Shown in pieces: positions 50,201 to 59,223 of a stretch of 64,000 nt of DNA. Position 1 is the first letter of the stretch. The number at the start of each line of letters is the position of its first letter. The stretch lies in assembly GCA_964522105.1 (NCBI GenBank), contig CAZFVA010000014.1, positions 1 through 64,000 on the forward strand, in the 5' to 3' direction. The stretch comes from JAGOFO01 sp964522105 (lineage in GTDB: Bacteria > Myxococcota_A > UBA9042 > DTJE01). The notes below the pieces were generated by a model that made no database searches, was not told the DNA's origin, and saw only the letters and a list, made by a program, of their open reading frames with translations. Position numbers and translations under genes: made by a program.

Positions 50201-50297
50201 TGATGTGATTAGGTGCCTTAATCACATCAAAATTTGATTTGATTAACGGGGCTATTCGCATCATAATCTGATGTGATTAGGGTGGTTATTCACCTCA
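50201..50297. promoter_or_regulatory. Three tandem 29-bp palindromic operators, 34-bp period
   Basis: Each unit is TGATGTGATTA-N7-TAATCACATCA, with units at 50201-50229 (perfect), 50235-50263 and 50269-50297, separated by 5 bases. Left arms match 11, 10 and 11 of 11; right arms match 11, 9 and 9 of 11. The 34-bp spacing is constant. They overlap the only good promoter in front of fic and end 16 bases before its ATG. They look like binding sites of a dimeric winged-helix regulator, plausibly the C-terminal domain of Fic itself. Confidence 0.85.
50239..50267 (+). promoter_or_regulatory. Candidate fic promoter inside operators
   Basis: TTGATT (50239-50244) and CATAAT (50262-50267) are separated by 17 bases. 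The start would fall near 50274, inside the third operator. A protein bound to the palindromes would cover both boxes, which fits repression or autoregulation. Confidence 0.5.
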
Positions 50298-50313
50298 AGC
50301 CGCGGAGTCCGGT

Positions 50314-51435
50314 ATGAAAACAAAGTATGTCTGGCAAAGTCCGTCATGGCCCAATTTCACCTGGGATGCCACCGCTATTGCCGCGCCGCTGTCCAGTGTG
50401 CGGCTTGCGCAGGCGCACCTTCTTGGCAAGGTTGCCGGTCTTGGTTTTGAGCTTCATCTTTCCGAGCGTGTTCGTGTCATGACCGAGGAGGCCGTCCGGA
50501 CCAGCGCCATCGAAGGTGAAATGCTGAATCTGGAAGCAGTCCGTTCGTCGGTCGCCAGACGGTTGGGGCTTGATAACGTTCCTGACAAACCGGCTTCGCG
50601 CGATGTTGAAGGGCTGATTGATGTTCTGATCGATGCGACAACCGGGTTTGACAGGCCGTTGACCGCCGACCGGTTATGCCGCTGGCATGGGGCGCTGTTC
50701 CCGGGGGGCCGTTCGGGTTTGTACGAGATTGTAGCCGGTGATTTTCGTCCAGCCGGTATGCCGATGCAGGTAGTTTCGGGACCAATCGGGCATGAACGCG
50801 TTCATTTCGAGGCGCCGCCGTCCGAAGTGGTTCCGGCCGAGATTCAGAAGTTTGTGGATTGGTTCAATAATCCGCCGAAAGGCCTTGATGGACTGATTGT
50901 CGCGGGTATCGTTCATTTCTGGTTTGTAACGATTCATCCGTTTCAGGACGGTAACGGTCGCCTTGGGCGGGCCGTGTGCGAGATGGCCCTGGCAAGGGAC
51001 GAAGGGCAAGAACAAAGGCTTTATAGTCTTTCTGCCGCCATCAAAGCGGACCGGCCGGAGTATTACCGTCTTCTGGAAAAAACGTCTAAAGACACTGGCG
51101 ACCTGACGTCCTGGCTGACCTGGTTTCTGAAGTGCCTGGAAAAGGCGATGCAGATGTCCGAGATCCAGATTGACCTCGCACTCGCGCAAGGGCGTTTCTG
51201 GCAGGAACACGCCGGAAAGTCCCTGAATGAACGCCAGATCAAGATAGTCCGTCGTCTGTTTGAAGCCGGTCCTGACGGTTTCACCGGCGGAATGACAACG
51301 AAGAAGGCGGCCAACCTTACGAAAGCCAGTTCCGCCACCGCCCAGCGCGACCTGTCAGACCTGTTTGCCAAGGGCCTGCTGGTCCAAAACGCTGCAGGTG
51401 GCAGAAGCACCAGTTACAGCCTTAAAACTGTTTGA
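50314..51435 (+). CDS. Fic-family protein (AMPylator-like) with winged-helix C-terminus
   Basis: The protein has 373 residues with an N-terminal DUF4172-type domain (KYVWQSPSWPNFTWD, GKVAGLGFELHLSERV). It has the inhibitory motif TSAIEGEM, which carries the (S/T)xxxE(G/N) consensus of self-inhibited Fic proteins. The catalytic loop is HPFQDGNGRLGRAV, a complete HPFx(D/E)GN(G/K)R motif. A C-terminal winged-helix-like region follows (KAANLTKASSATAQRDLSDL). Such proteins transfer AMP to target proteins once the Glu is released. The start has GGAG upstream. It follows the three palindromic operators, so its own C-terminal domain may bind them. The target protein is unknown. Confidence 0.93.
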   Translation: MKTKYVWQSPSWPNFTWDATAIAAPLSSVRLAQAHLLGKVAGLGFELHLSERVRVMTEEAVRTSAIEGEMLNLEAVRSSVARRLGLDNVPDKPASRDVEGLIDVLIDATTGFDRPLTADRLCRWHGALFPGGRSGLYEIVAGDFRPAGMPMQVVSGPIGHERVHFEAPPSEVVPAEIQKFVDWFNNPPKGLDGLIVAGIVHFWFVTIHPFQDGNGRLGRAVCEMALARDEGQEQRLYSLSAAIKADRPEYYRLLEKTSKDTGDLTSWLTWFLKCLEKAMQMSEIQIDLALAQGRFWQEHAGKSLNERQIKIVRRLFEAGPDGFTGGMTTKKAANLTKASSATAQRDLSDLFAKGLLVQNAAGGRSTSYSLKTV

Positions 51436-51565
51436 AAAAGTGTACCTGCGTCCGATCGTGCGTACAGTCCTCGCTTACGCCACTTCCCATCTTCAATATC
51501 AGTGATAAACTGCGTGCAGCCTGAAGAGGGCGGTGTTTGGTCTGGTTATTTGACGGAGAGTTCAG

Positions 51566-53056
51566 ATGGCGAAATTCATACTTGCCCTTGATGAAGGAAC
51601 GACTGCTTCCACCGCCATGGTGGTTGCGCAGGACCTGACTTTTCTTGCAAAGGCTTCCAACGAAATTACCCAGATATATCCAAAGCCGGGTTGGGTCGAG
51701 CATGACCCCGAAGACATCTGGAATGCTACCTGCCTGTCCGCGAAGCAGGCGATGGAAAAGGCCGGAGTCGACGCCGCTGATTGTGCCGCAGTTGCCATCA
51801 CAAACCAGCGCGAAACGTCGGTAATCTGGGACCGTGAAACCGGCAAGCCCGTGTACAACGCCATCGTCTGGCAGTGCCGCCGTACGACAGCCTTTTGCGA
51901 GCGCGCAAAAGAAGAAGGTCTGGAAGAATACTTCCGCCACCGCACCGGCCTTGTCCTGGACCCGTACTTTTCGGGCACCAAGGTCCGCTGGGTTCTTGAT
52001 CACGTCCCCGGCGTGCGCGACGATGCCGAGGCCGGGAAACTGGCGTTCGGTACGATTGATACATGGTTGATTTACCGCCTGACTGCCGGCGTTTCACACG
52101 TGACCGACCCGTCGAACGCCTGCCGCACGCTGCTGTTCAATATTCAGCGTCTGCAGTTTGATGAAGCATTACTCGGACTTCTGAAGATTCCGCGCAGCCT
52201 GGTGCCGGAAGTCCGCCCGTCAGCCGGGGATTTTGGTGTCACAAAAGGTCTGGATTTCCTGCCCGACGGTATTCCGATAGCCGGTGTCTGCGGCGATCAG
52301 CAGTCGGCCCTTTTCGGCCAGACGTGCTTTGATGAAGGTCAGTCCAAGTGCACTTACGGGACCGGCGCGTTCCTGCTGATGAACACCGGCGAAAAACTGG
52401 TGCCTTCGACTCACGGCCTGCTGACGTCTGTCGGCTGGACCGTTAACGGTAAAACGAATTACGTCCTTGAAGGCTCGTCATTCATAGCCGGCGCCGCCGT
52501 CCAGTGGCTTCGCGATTCGCTTGGCTTTTTCAAGACGGCCCCGGAAGTCGAGGAACTGGCCGCCAGTGTTGAAGATTCCGGTGGTGTCGTGTTTGTCCCG
52601 GCGCTTGCCGGCCTTGGTGCCCCGTACTGGGATCCGTCCGCCCGTGGCGCGTTGTTCGGCCTGACCCGTGGTGCGACAAAGGCTCACATTTCCCGCGCCG
52701 TTTTAGAAGGTATTGCCCTGCAGATTGCCGAACTGCTTGACGCAATGGGCAAAGACCTCGGCAAGCCTTTGACCGAGCTGCGTGTTGACGGTGGTGCCAG
52801 TGCCAACAACTTGATGATGCAGTTCCAGGCCGACATCCTTGACGTGCCGGTCCTGCGCCCGAAGAACGTTGACACGACCGCCCTCGGTGCCGCCATGCTT
52901 GCCGGTATCAGCATCGGCATGTGGGACATGGCCCGCCTGCGCGAAATGGCCGCAGTCGACAGCCGCTTCGGACCCAAATTTACCGCCGCCGAACGCGCCG
53001 ACTACCTGAACCGCTACAAATCCGCCGTCAAATGCGTCTGTGGACATCAGTGCTAG
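51566..53056 (+). CDS. glpK: Glycerol kinase
   Basis: The protein has 496 residues, the normal FGGY-kinase length for GlpK. The N-terminal phosphate-1 motif is ALDEGTTASTAMV; the substrate and adenosine sites are QCRRTTAFCERA, GTYGTGAFLL-like KCTYGTGAFLLMNTGE and GGASANNLMMQFQADIL. It phosphorylates glycerol to glycerol-3-phosphate with ATP. The ATG has GGAGAG upstream. No glpF or glpD is adjacent. It lies 130 bases after fic; it ends 138 bases before nrfH with no gene between. Confidence 0.97.
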   Translation: MAKFILALDEGTTASTAMVVAQDLTFLAKASNEITQIYPKPGWVEHDPEDIWNATCLSAKQAMEKAGVDAADCAAVAITNQRETSVIWDRETGKPVYNAIVWQCRRTTAFCERAKEEGLEEYFRHRTGLVLDPYFSGTKVRWVLDHVPGVRDDAEAGKLAFGTIDTWLIYRLTAGVSHVTDPSNACRTLLFNIQRLQFDEALLGLLKIPRSLVPEVRPSAGDFGVTKGLDFLPDGIPIAGVCGDQQSALFGQTCFDEGQSKCTYGTGAFLLMNTGEKLVPSTHGLLTSVGWTVNGKTNYVLEGSSFIAGAAVQWLRDSLGFFKTAPEVEELAASVEDSGGVVFVPALAGLGAPYWDPSARGALFGLTRGATKAHISRAVLEGIALQIAELLDAMGKDLGKPLTELRVDGGASANNLMMQFQADILDVPVLRPKNVDTTALGAAMLAGISIGMWDMARLREMAAVDSRFGPKFTAAERADYLNRYKSAVKCVCGHQC

Positions 53057-53194
53057 CGCTGTCGTAAACACACTGAAACCTTCAGAAAAATGCTATGCTC
53101 ACCAAAGCTTGATGACAACCGCTGGTTTGGGACGCGTGATGAAGATGGAACAGATCACCCTGCGCCTGAATTACGTCGTCAGGGGGTTGCCTTA

Positions 53195-53692
53195 ATGACT
53201 TTCCGATGGTCGAAAGCCTGGCTCGCCCTGTCAATCCTGGTCGGCGCCGTCGGCGGCCTGGGGATGTTCACATTCAACTACGCGAATGGCCCTGCTTACC
53301 TGGGGAACGACCCCGCGACGTGCGCGCAATGCCACATCATGAATGACCAGTTCGACTCGTGGCGTAAGGGACCGCACCATTCGGTTGCAACATGCAATGA
53401 CTGCCACCTGCCGCCGGCCTTCCCTGAAAAATACATAGCCAAGGGCTTGAACGGCTATCATCACTCGATGGGTTTTACATTGCAGTCGTCAACTCCTGAC
53501 GAACCGGGCGCCCGCACGGTTTTTAATGAACCGATCCAGATTAAGGACTCCAACAGCCAGATATTGCAGGACAACTGCCTGCGCTGTCATGGGGACATTG
53601 TCCACGACATCGTTCGGGGCAGCACATGGGCGGACGACGCGATTCGCTGCGCCGACTGCCACAACGCCGTCGGGCACGGAGCACGGAGGTAA
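53195..53692 (+). CDS. nrfH: NrfH-type tetraheme membrane cytochrome c
   Basis: The protein has 165 residues. One N-terminal membrane helix (LALSILVGAVGGLGMFTF) anchors a periplasmic domain with four c-type heme motifs: CAQCH, CNDCH, CLRCH and CADCH. This is the NapC/NrfH quinol-dehydrogenase family, which oxidises menaquinol and donates electrons to NrfA. ATG at 53195 with GGGGG upstream begins the membrane segment; a much earlier ATG at 53090 would add 35 unrelated residues. It is 10 bases before nrfA, so they form the nrfHA operon for nitrite ammonification. Confidence 0.94.
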   Translation: MTFRWSKAWLALSILVGAVGGLGMFTFNYANGPAYLGNDPATCAQCHIMNDQFDSWRKGPHHSVATCNDCHLPPAFPEKYIAKGLNGYHHSMGFTLQSSTPDEPGARTVFNEPIQIKDSNSQILQDNCLRCHGDIVHDIVRGSTWADDAIRCADCHNAVGHGARR

Positions 53693-53702
53693 CGGGAATA
53701 TC

Positions 53703-55259
53703 ATGGACAGGAAACTCAGACTCCAGATTGGCGCGTACGCCGGCGTCGCAATCGTAACCGCAATCGTCATGGCAATTATCGCCGCGCTTCTGGTCAATAT
53801 CTTTGACCGCAAGCAGGAGGCGAAGAACCCCTTTCTGAAGCTGGTCGAGGTTACCGAAAACGATGTCGATCCCGCTAAGTGGGGAACGAACTGGCCCAGG
53901 GAGTACGACGGCTACAAGCGGACCAGTGAACCTACTGCCACTAAATATGGCGGTGGCACCGTCGGACCGGAAGGCAGCCTTCCGCCCCAGAAAGCCGACC
54001 GCGATCCGTGGTTGAAGCGCGTTTTTGCCGGCTACCTGTTCGCCGTCGATTACCGCGACCGTCGTGGACACGCGTTCATGCTTGAAGATCAAGAGGTTAC
54101 GAAACGAAACGTGCCCGCTGAAGGCAAGCAGTCCGGTAACTGTCTGCACTGCCATGCGTCGATTATGCCGTTGTACAGGGAGCTGGGCAAAACGGCCATG
54201 CCCGATGGTTCACCTGCAGAACAAGTTCAGAAAGGTCTGGAAGCGGTTGGTACGATGAGTTACTGGGACGCCCACAAGGCGCTGGAAAAGACGACCGGCA
54301 AGGCGCATCCGGTTTCCTGCGTGGACTGTCATGACCCGGACAATATGGAATTGCGCGTGACACGCCCCGGGTTTATCGCGGGAATCCAGAAGCTGGCGGC
54401 ATCCGACGCGGCAGTCCCGCACCTGTCCAGTATCGATCAGTGGCGCCGGGGCGACCGCGCCGCCCCGTATGACCCGAACGTTGACGGCACCCGCCAGGAG
54501 ATGCGGTCGTTCGTCTGTGGCCAGTGCCATGTCGAATACTTCTGCGGAAAGGGAACCACTCTCTTTTTCCCGTGGGATAAGGGATTGAAGGTCGAAGATA
54601 TCGAGGCCACCTACAACGGAATAGAGGTAAAGGGACAGCAGTTCAAGGACTGGGTGCACGCCGAGACGGGTATGAATGTTCTGAAGGCCCAGCACCCTGA
54701 ATTCGAGCTGTGGAGCCAGGGCATCCACGCCCGCAGTGGTGTCGCCTGTGCGGATTGTCATATGCCTTATAAGCGCGAGGGTGCGCTGAAGGTTTCTGAG
54801 CATTGGGTACGCAGCCCGCTGCTGGGGATCAACCGTTCCTGCATAACCTGTCACCCGTACGGTGAGCAGGAGATGAAGGACCGTGTCGAAAGTATCCAGG
54901 ACCGCCACTTCGCGATGATGACACGTGCGGGCGAGGCGGCCGTGGCGATGATTGACTCGATTGCGGCGCTGCGCAAAACGTACGATGACGTGGCCTGGAA
55001 AGCGGCAGTCCAGGTGGACCCGGCCATCCGTAAGATCGCGGAACTGCAGCGCGCCGCCCAGTGGCGGCTTGACTTCGTGGCGGCAGAAAACTCGATGGGC
55101 TTCCACGCCCCGCAGGAAATGGCACGCATCCTGGGCGAATCAATCGACATGTCCCGCCAGGCACAGTTGATGGCGGTCACCTTGCTTGAAGCCGGTAAGC
55201 GGGCGCCGGAAACAGCCCCGGTTTCACCCGAAGTAGTCGTCGTCCCGACCAATCCGTAA
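53703..55259 (+). CDS. nrfA: Cytochrome c nitrite reductase NrfA with all-CXXCH hemes
   Basis: The protein has 518 residues with an N-terminal signal-anchor helix (IGAYAGVAIVTAIVMAIIAA). Five heme motifs are seen: CLHCH, CVDCH, CGQCH, CADCH and CITCH. The first, at the catalytic heme, is CXXCH where many NrfA proteins (E. coli) have CXXCK. The third is followed by VEYFC (catalytic Tyr region), and HPEFELWSQGIH carries the family His. It reduces nitrite to ammonium with six electrons, supplied by NrfH. ATG at 53703 follows GGAGG; the frame open further upstream overlaps nrfH. The heme-1 variant is known in some lineages, so activity is likely. Confidence 0.93.
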   Translation: MDRKLRLQIGAYAGVAIVTAIVMAIIAALLVNIFDRKQEAKNPFLKLVEVTENDVDPAKWGTNWPREYDGYKRTSEPTATKYGGGTVGPEGSLPPQKADRDPWLKRVFAGYLFAVDYRDRRGHAFMLEDQEVTKRNVPAEGKQSGNCLHCHASIMPLYRELGKTAMPDGSPAEQVQKGLEAVGTMSYWDAHKALEKTTGKAHPVSCVDCHDPDNMELRVTRPGFIAGIQKLAASDAAVPHLSSIDQWRRGDRAAPYDPNVDGTRQEMRSFVCGQCHVEYFCGKGTTLFFPWDKGLKVEDIEATYNGIEVKGQQFKDWVHAETGMNVLKAQHPEFELWSQGIHARSGVACADCHMPYKREGALKVSEHWVRSPLLGINRSCITCHPYGEQEMKDRVESIQDRHFAMMTRAGEAAVAMIDSIAALRKTYDDVAWKAAVQVDPAIRKIAELQRAAQWRLDFVAAENSMGFHAPQEMARILGESIDMSRQAQLMAVTLLEAGKRAPETAPVSPEVVVVPTNP

Positions 55260-55570
55260 ACCAATTGAAACGAGGATTGCGTGTTGAAATGCTTGACAAA
55301 CTTTTGCGCGATACCTAAACTACCTTTCGAACCGTTTCATTGGGCCGGGCTTTCACCCGTTCCTGTTTATTCTTCAAGTTTCGGTTTTCTCGACTCAAGC
55401 CACGTGAGATTCTGTAATTCCACGTTGACCTGAGCCGGTAGTTTCATCCTTTTTTTTGTCGTTTCGGGGTCTGGCGGTCGCCGGGTCTCAAGAAGCGATG
55501 CCGTTGTTGGCGCACGGTATCGCCCTCATTTTATATCTGCGCCAATCAAAAAAGTGCGGAGGAATGTTAA
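55260..55570 (+). promoter_or_regulatory. rho promoter and long 5' leader
   Basis: No ORF of note lies in these 311 bases. TTGACA (55293-55298) and TAAACT (55316-55321) are 17 bases apart, a good sigma70 promoter, giving a leader of about 240 nucleotides before the GTG of rho. A T8 run lies at 55450-55457 without a strong stem before it, so I do not call a terminator. Long leaders with autoregulation are known for rho in other bacteria; that is inference here. Confidence 0.6.
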
Positions 55571-56818
55571 GTGAACCTCAATGAACTCAAGATGATGAAG
55601 ATCGCGGATCTGCTTCTTCTGGCCAAGGATCTGAATGTCGAAAACGCTCGTGGCCTGCGCAAGCAGGAACTGATTTTTGCGATTCTTCAGGCCCAGACCG
55701 AACAGAACGGCTTCATCTACGGGGAAGGCGTGCTTCAGGTACTCCCGGAAGGCTTCGGCTTCCTTCGGGCCCCTGACACCAGCTATCTCCCCGGCTCAGA
55801 CGACATCTACGTCTCCCCGTCGCAGATTCGTCGCTTCAATCTTCGGACCGGTGACACAGTTTCAGGTCAGATTCGCCCCCCCAAGGACGGCGAACGTTAC
55901 TTTGCCCTGCTCAAGGTCGAGACGATCAACTATGAAGATCCCGATGTTGCAAAGACAAAGACGCTGTTTGATAACCTGACCCCGCTGTACCCGGATCAGA
56001 AGTTCAAGCTGGAATTCGATCCCAAAAATTTCACGACCCGCGTCATCGACCTGCTTTGCCCGCTCGGCAAGGGTCAGCGTACGCTGGTTGTTGCGGCGCC
56101 CAGAACCGGTAAGACAGTTGTCCTGCAGGACCTGGCCCACGCCATTGCTTCCAATCATAAGGAAGTTTATCTGATCGTTCTGCTGATCGATGAACGCCCG
56201 GAAGAAGTTACGGACATGGAACGCTCGGTCAAGGGTGAAGTTATTTCTTCAACCTTCGATGAACCGGCTGCCCGTCACGTCCAGGTCGCGGAAATGGTCA
56301 TCGAGAAGGCCAAGCGCCTTGTCGAACACAAGCGCGACGTCGTCATCCTGATCGACTCGATCACCAGACTGGCCCGTGCGTACAACACGATTGTCCCGCC
56401 GTCCGGCAAGATCCTTTCCGGTGGTGTTGACTCGAACGCGCTGCACAAGCCGAAGCGTTTCTTCGGTGCTGCCCGTAACATCGAAGACGGCGGTTCGCTG
56501 ACCATCATCGGTACGGCGCTGATCGATACCGGCTCCAGAATGGACGAAGTTATCTTCGAAGAATTCAAGGGCACAGGTAACTGCGAACTGCACCTGGACC
56601 GCAAGCTGATGGAAAAGCGTATCTTCCCGACACTGGACATCAACAAGTCCGGTACGCGTAAGGAAGAGCTGCTGCTGGACGCGATGACCCTGAATCGCGT
56701 GTGGATTCTGCGTCAGCTTCTGCACCCGCTCAACGTTCTGGATGCCATGGAATTCCTGTTGGACAAGCTGTCCCGCTACGATACAAACGAGCAGTTCCTC
56801 AATTCCATGAATCGTTAG
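55571..56818 (+). CDS. rho: Transcription termination factor Rho
   Basis: The protein has 415 residues, typical of the short Rho form. The N-terminal helical Rho_N domain (MMKIADLLLLAKDLNVENAR) is followed by the cold-shock RNA-binding domain (GEGVLQVLPEGFGFLR, DDIYVSPSQIRRFNL). The ATPase has Walker A AAPRTGKTV, Walker B DVVILIDSITRLARAYN, and Q/R-loop and C-terminal motifs GGSLTIIGTALIDTGSRMDE and FEEFKGTGNCELHLDR. It is a hexameric helicase ending transcription. GTG at 55571 has GGAGG with 10 bases spacing. Confidence 0.97.
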   Translation: MNLNELKMMKIADLLLLAKDLNVENARGLRKQELIFAILQAQTEQNGFIYGEGVLQVLPEGFGFLRAPDTSYLPGSDDIYVSPSQIRRFNLRTGDTVSGQIRPPKDGERYFALLKVETINYEDPDVAKTKTLFDNLTPLYPDQKFKLEFDPKNFTTRVIDLLCPLGKGQRTLVVAAPRTGKTVVLQDLAHAIASNHKEVYLIVLLIDERPEEVTDMERSVKGEVISSTFDEPAARHVQVAEMVIEKAKRLVEHKRDVVILIDSITRLARAYNTIVPPSGKILSGGVDSNALHKPKRFFGAARNIEDGGSLTIIGTALIDTGSRMDEVIFEEFKGTGNCELHLDRKLMEKRIFPTLDINKSGTRKEELLLDAMTLNRVWILRQLLHPLNVLDAMEFLLDKLSRYDTNEQFLNSMNR

Positions 56819-56933
56819 TATCCGCCCGTCCAGCTTCACCGAACTGCCTTCACGACGTTGCCCAATCAACTGATCCGTGATACCAGATAGCAGAACTGTG
56901 GGCTGTTTTTGTGATTATTGAGGGTTGATTGAA

Positions 56934-58115
56934 ATGGAAATTAAGGCGTCGCTGCGGATTCAGTCGCTTACGGGTTACCCGTTTGCTGAAATAGATCGGA
57001 TGGTTACGGAACTGAAGGCCGGGGGATTCGACCCGATTGATTTTGGCGTCGGCGACCCGACTGAACCGACCCCGGAACTGATCAGGGATGCCGTAAAGCT
57101 GGCAGTTGATGCCCGTGCGTCGGCTGGATATCCGAGCTATATCGGGGACAAATCGTTCAGGCTGGCCGTCAGTGGCTGGATGAAGAAGCGCTTTGGTGTC
57201 GATCTGAATCCGGATACTGAAATCTGCGCCACGATCGGTTCCAAGGAAGCAGTTTTCAACTTCCCGAATGCCGTAATTAACCCGGGCGACATCGTAATCT
57301 GCCCGAGCCCGGGATATCCGCCGTACAACCGCGGGACTTTGTTCGCCTGCGGGGTGCCGTGGTATTACCCGTTGACGATGGAAAATGGCTTTCTGCCCGA
57401 TCTGGAAGCCATCCCTGCAGACGTGCTTGCGAAGGCGAAGGTGATCTGGGTGAACTACCCGAATTCGCCAAGCGGGTGCATTCCGCCCGATGATTTCTGG
57501 CCGCGCCTGATCGCGTTTGCGTCGCGCCACAACTTGATAATAGGGTCGGACGAGGCTTACACTGAGGTCTGGTTTGAAAGAAAGCCGAGATCGATTCTGG
57601 AGTTCGGTCGGGAAGGAATCATCGTCTTTCAGTCGTTTTCCAAGCGCTCAAACATGACGTGTCACCGCGTCGGCTGGGTGTGTGGCGACGAACGTCTTGT
57701 CGCGCTTTTCAAGAAGTTGAAGACAAATATTGATTCCGGCACGGCAACTTATATTCAGGACGGTGCCGCCGCTGCCATGTCTGATGAAAGCCATGTCGAT
57801 GCGATGCGCGAAGTCTATCGGGCAAAACGTGACATCCTGATTCCGGCGCTTGAAGCCGTCGGGTGCATCGTCCCACCTGCCGATGCGACGCTTTATCTGT
57901 GGCCGCGCGTCCCTGTCGGCATGGACGCTGTTGAATTCGCAAAAACGCTGCTGGCCCCGGAAGTTGCAGTTGTCTGTACGCCCGGTCCTGCCCTTGGCGA
58001 GCCGCTTGCAGACGGTACCAGCCCTGGTAAATATCATGTCCGCTTCGCCCTGGTGCCTTCTGTTGAAGACTGTCGCCGCGCCGCCGCCAGAATCGCCGCC
58101 GCTTTCGCGAAGTAA
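56934..58115 (+). CDS. Class I/II aminotransferase, DapC/DapL-like
   Basis: The protein has 393 residues. PLP-enzyme motifs: FGVGDPTEPTPELI, GYPSYIGDKSFR, SPGYPPYNRGTLFACG, VNYPNSPSGCIPP, the PLP Asp/Tyr in GSDEAYTEVWF, and the Schiff-base Lys in FQSFSKRSNMTCHRVGWV. The SFSKRSNM phrase is close to DapC/LL-diaminopimelate aminotransferases, so a step from tetrahydrodipicolinate to diaminopimelate is likely but not proven. With aspartokinase at 45497 this would link to lysine and cell-wall synthesis. ATG at 56934 has GAGGG upstream. Confidence 0.85.
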   Translation: MEIKASLRIQSLTGYPFAEIDRMVTELKAGGFDPIDFGVGDPTEPTPELIRDAVKLAVDARASAGYPSYIGDKSFRLAVSGWMKKRFGVDLNPDTEICATIGSKEAVFNFPNAVINPGDIVICPSPGYPPYNRGTLFACGVPWYYPLTMENGFLPDLEAIPADVLAKAKVIWVNYPNSPSGCIPPDDFWPRLIAFASRHNLIIGSDEAYTEVWFERKPRSILEFGREGIIVFQSFSKRSNMTCHRVGWVCGDERLVALFKKLKTNIDSGTATYIQDGAAAAMSDESHVDAMREVYRAKRDILIPALEAVGCIVPPADATLYLWPRVPVGMDAVEFAKTLLAPEVAVVCTPGPALGEPLADGTSPGKYHVRFALVPSVEDCRRAAARIAAAFAK

Positions 58116-58176
58116 CCTGATTTTGCCTCTGAATGCGAAGTAACCTGATTTCGGGCCTGAATTACTGGACTGAATA

Positions 58177-58620
58177 ATGCGAATCTGGACTGTTCATCCG
58201 CGCTATCTTGACGCGCAGGGGTTGGTCGCGCTCTGGCGCGAAGCTCTGCTTGCAAAGGCGGTTCTGTCGGGGTTGACGCGTGGTTACACAAAGCACCCGC
58301 AGTTGTCGCGGTTTCGCGCTCAGCCCGACCCTGTTGCCAGTATCAATTCATACCTGAAGTGTGTGGGAGATGAAGCACTGGCGCGCGGTTACCGGTTTGA
58401 TCTTTCAAAAGTCGGTGACCCAGGTCCGCCGCGCCTTATCATCGAAACACGCGGTCAACTCGAGTATGAATTCAGTCATCTCAAGGCCAAGCTGGCCGTT
58501 CGTTCGCCGGATAAACTGGCGCAAATTCAGCTAGTTATGCAGCCCGAGCCTAATCCGGTCTTTGAAATTATCGAAGGTGATATTCAGTCCTGGGAAGTTG
58601 GGGCAGCAAGGTCATTTTGA
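58177..58620 (+). CDS. Pyrimidine dimer DNA glycosylase-family protein
   Basis: The protein has 147 residues. The opening MRIWTVHPRYLDAQGLVALW, then REALLAKAVLSG and GYTKHPQLSRFRA, is that of the T4 endonuclease V-like / Pyr-excise family, which cleaves the glycosyl bond of UV dimers. The exact catalytic N-terminal Thr of T4 EndoV is not present in this form, so it may be a relative with a different role. The last nine bases overlap the convergent ExbB-like gene. Confidence 0.8.
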   Translation: MRIWTVHPRYLDAQGLVALWREALLAKAVLSGLTRGYTKHPQLSRFRAQPDPVASINSYLKCVGDEALARGYRFDLSKVGDPGPPRLIIETRGQLEYEFSHLKAKLAVRSPDKLAQIQLVMQPEPNPVFEIIEGDIQSWEVGAARSF

Positions 58621-59223
58621 AGCAAGAACGGTATCAACCGCCGCAGTTGCACGGTTCAGTTCAGTCAGTGCGCTTTTCATGAAATAGTTGTACGCGATGA
58701 CTGCCGGAATGGCGACGAAAAGTCCGACCGCTGTGGCGATCAGTGCTTCCGAGATACCGGACATGACGACGTTTGCGCCGCCCTGCATGTTGCCCGAAAG
58801 GTCGTGAAACGCCTTGATAATGCCCAGAACTGTGCCGAACAGGCCGATGAAAGGTGCATTGTTTCCAAGGGTTCCCAGAAAGGCCAGCCGTTTTTCCAGC
58901 CTCTGTTGTTCCATCAGCATTGCAGAATGAACCAGTTTGTCGGCGGCGCCCATGTCTTTATCAAGACCGTCCAGGGCAGCTCGCAGAACTTCGGCTTCCG
59001 GTCCCGGCCAGGAATCGACGACCTGTCTGGCTTCGTCCCATTTGCCGCCATGCACAAGTGGATCAAGTCGTTTAGACAGTGTTTCCCATGCCTTACGGTT
59101 TCCCATATAAAAAATGGCCCGTTCGATCATGACAGAAACGGACAACACCGAAAGCGCCAGAAGGATGTATAAAATCCATTCGCTTCCGACCAGTGTCACC
59201 TCAAGTATTTTTTCGGTCAGCAT
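58612..59223 (-). CDS. ExbB/TolQ/MotA-like proton channel
   Basis: The protein has 203 residues with three membrane helices: WILYILLALSVLSVSVMIE, the central pair around LGNNAPFIGLFGTVLGIIKAF, and ALIATAVGLFVAIPAVIAY. The motif APFIGLFGTVLGI and the third helix with ATAVGLFVAIPA are classic of ExbB/TolQ. It normally couples proton motive force to TonB-type transport or to Tol. No ExbD, TolR or TonB gene is adjacent, so the partner is elsewhere. ATG at 59223 has GGGG upstream. Confidence 0.93.
   Translation of the reverse strand: MLTEKILEVTLVGSEWILYILLALSVLSVSVMIERAIFYMGNRKAWETLSKRLDPLVHGGKWDEARQVVDSWPGPEAEVLRAALDGLDKDMGAADKLVHSAMLMEQQRLEKRLAFLGTLGNNAPFIGLFGTVLGIIKAFHDLSGNMQGGANVVMSGISEALIATAVGLFVAIPAVIAYNYFMKSALTELNRATAAVDTVLASK

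Noticed and set aside
50201..50297. CRISPR-like short array
   Set aside because: Only three units, each an internal palindrome with 5-base linkers and no spacer-length variation. It overlaps a promoter, so operators are a better explanation.
55441..55460. Intrinsic terminator at the T8 run before rho
   Set aside because: No stable GC-rich stem precedes the T-run.
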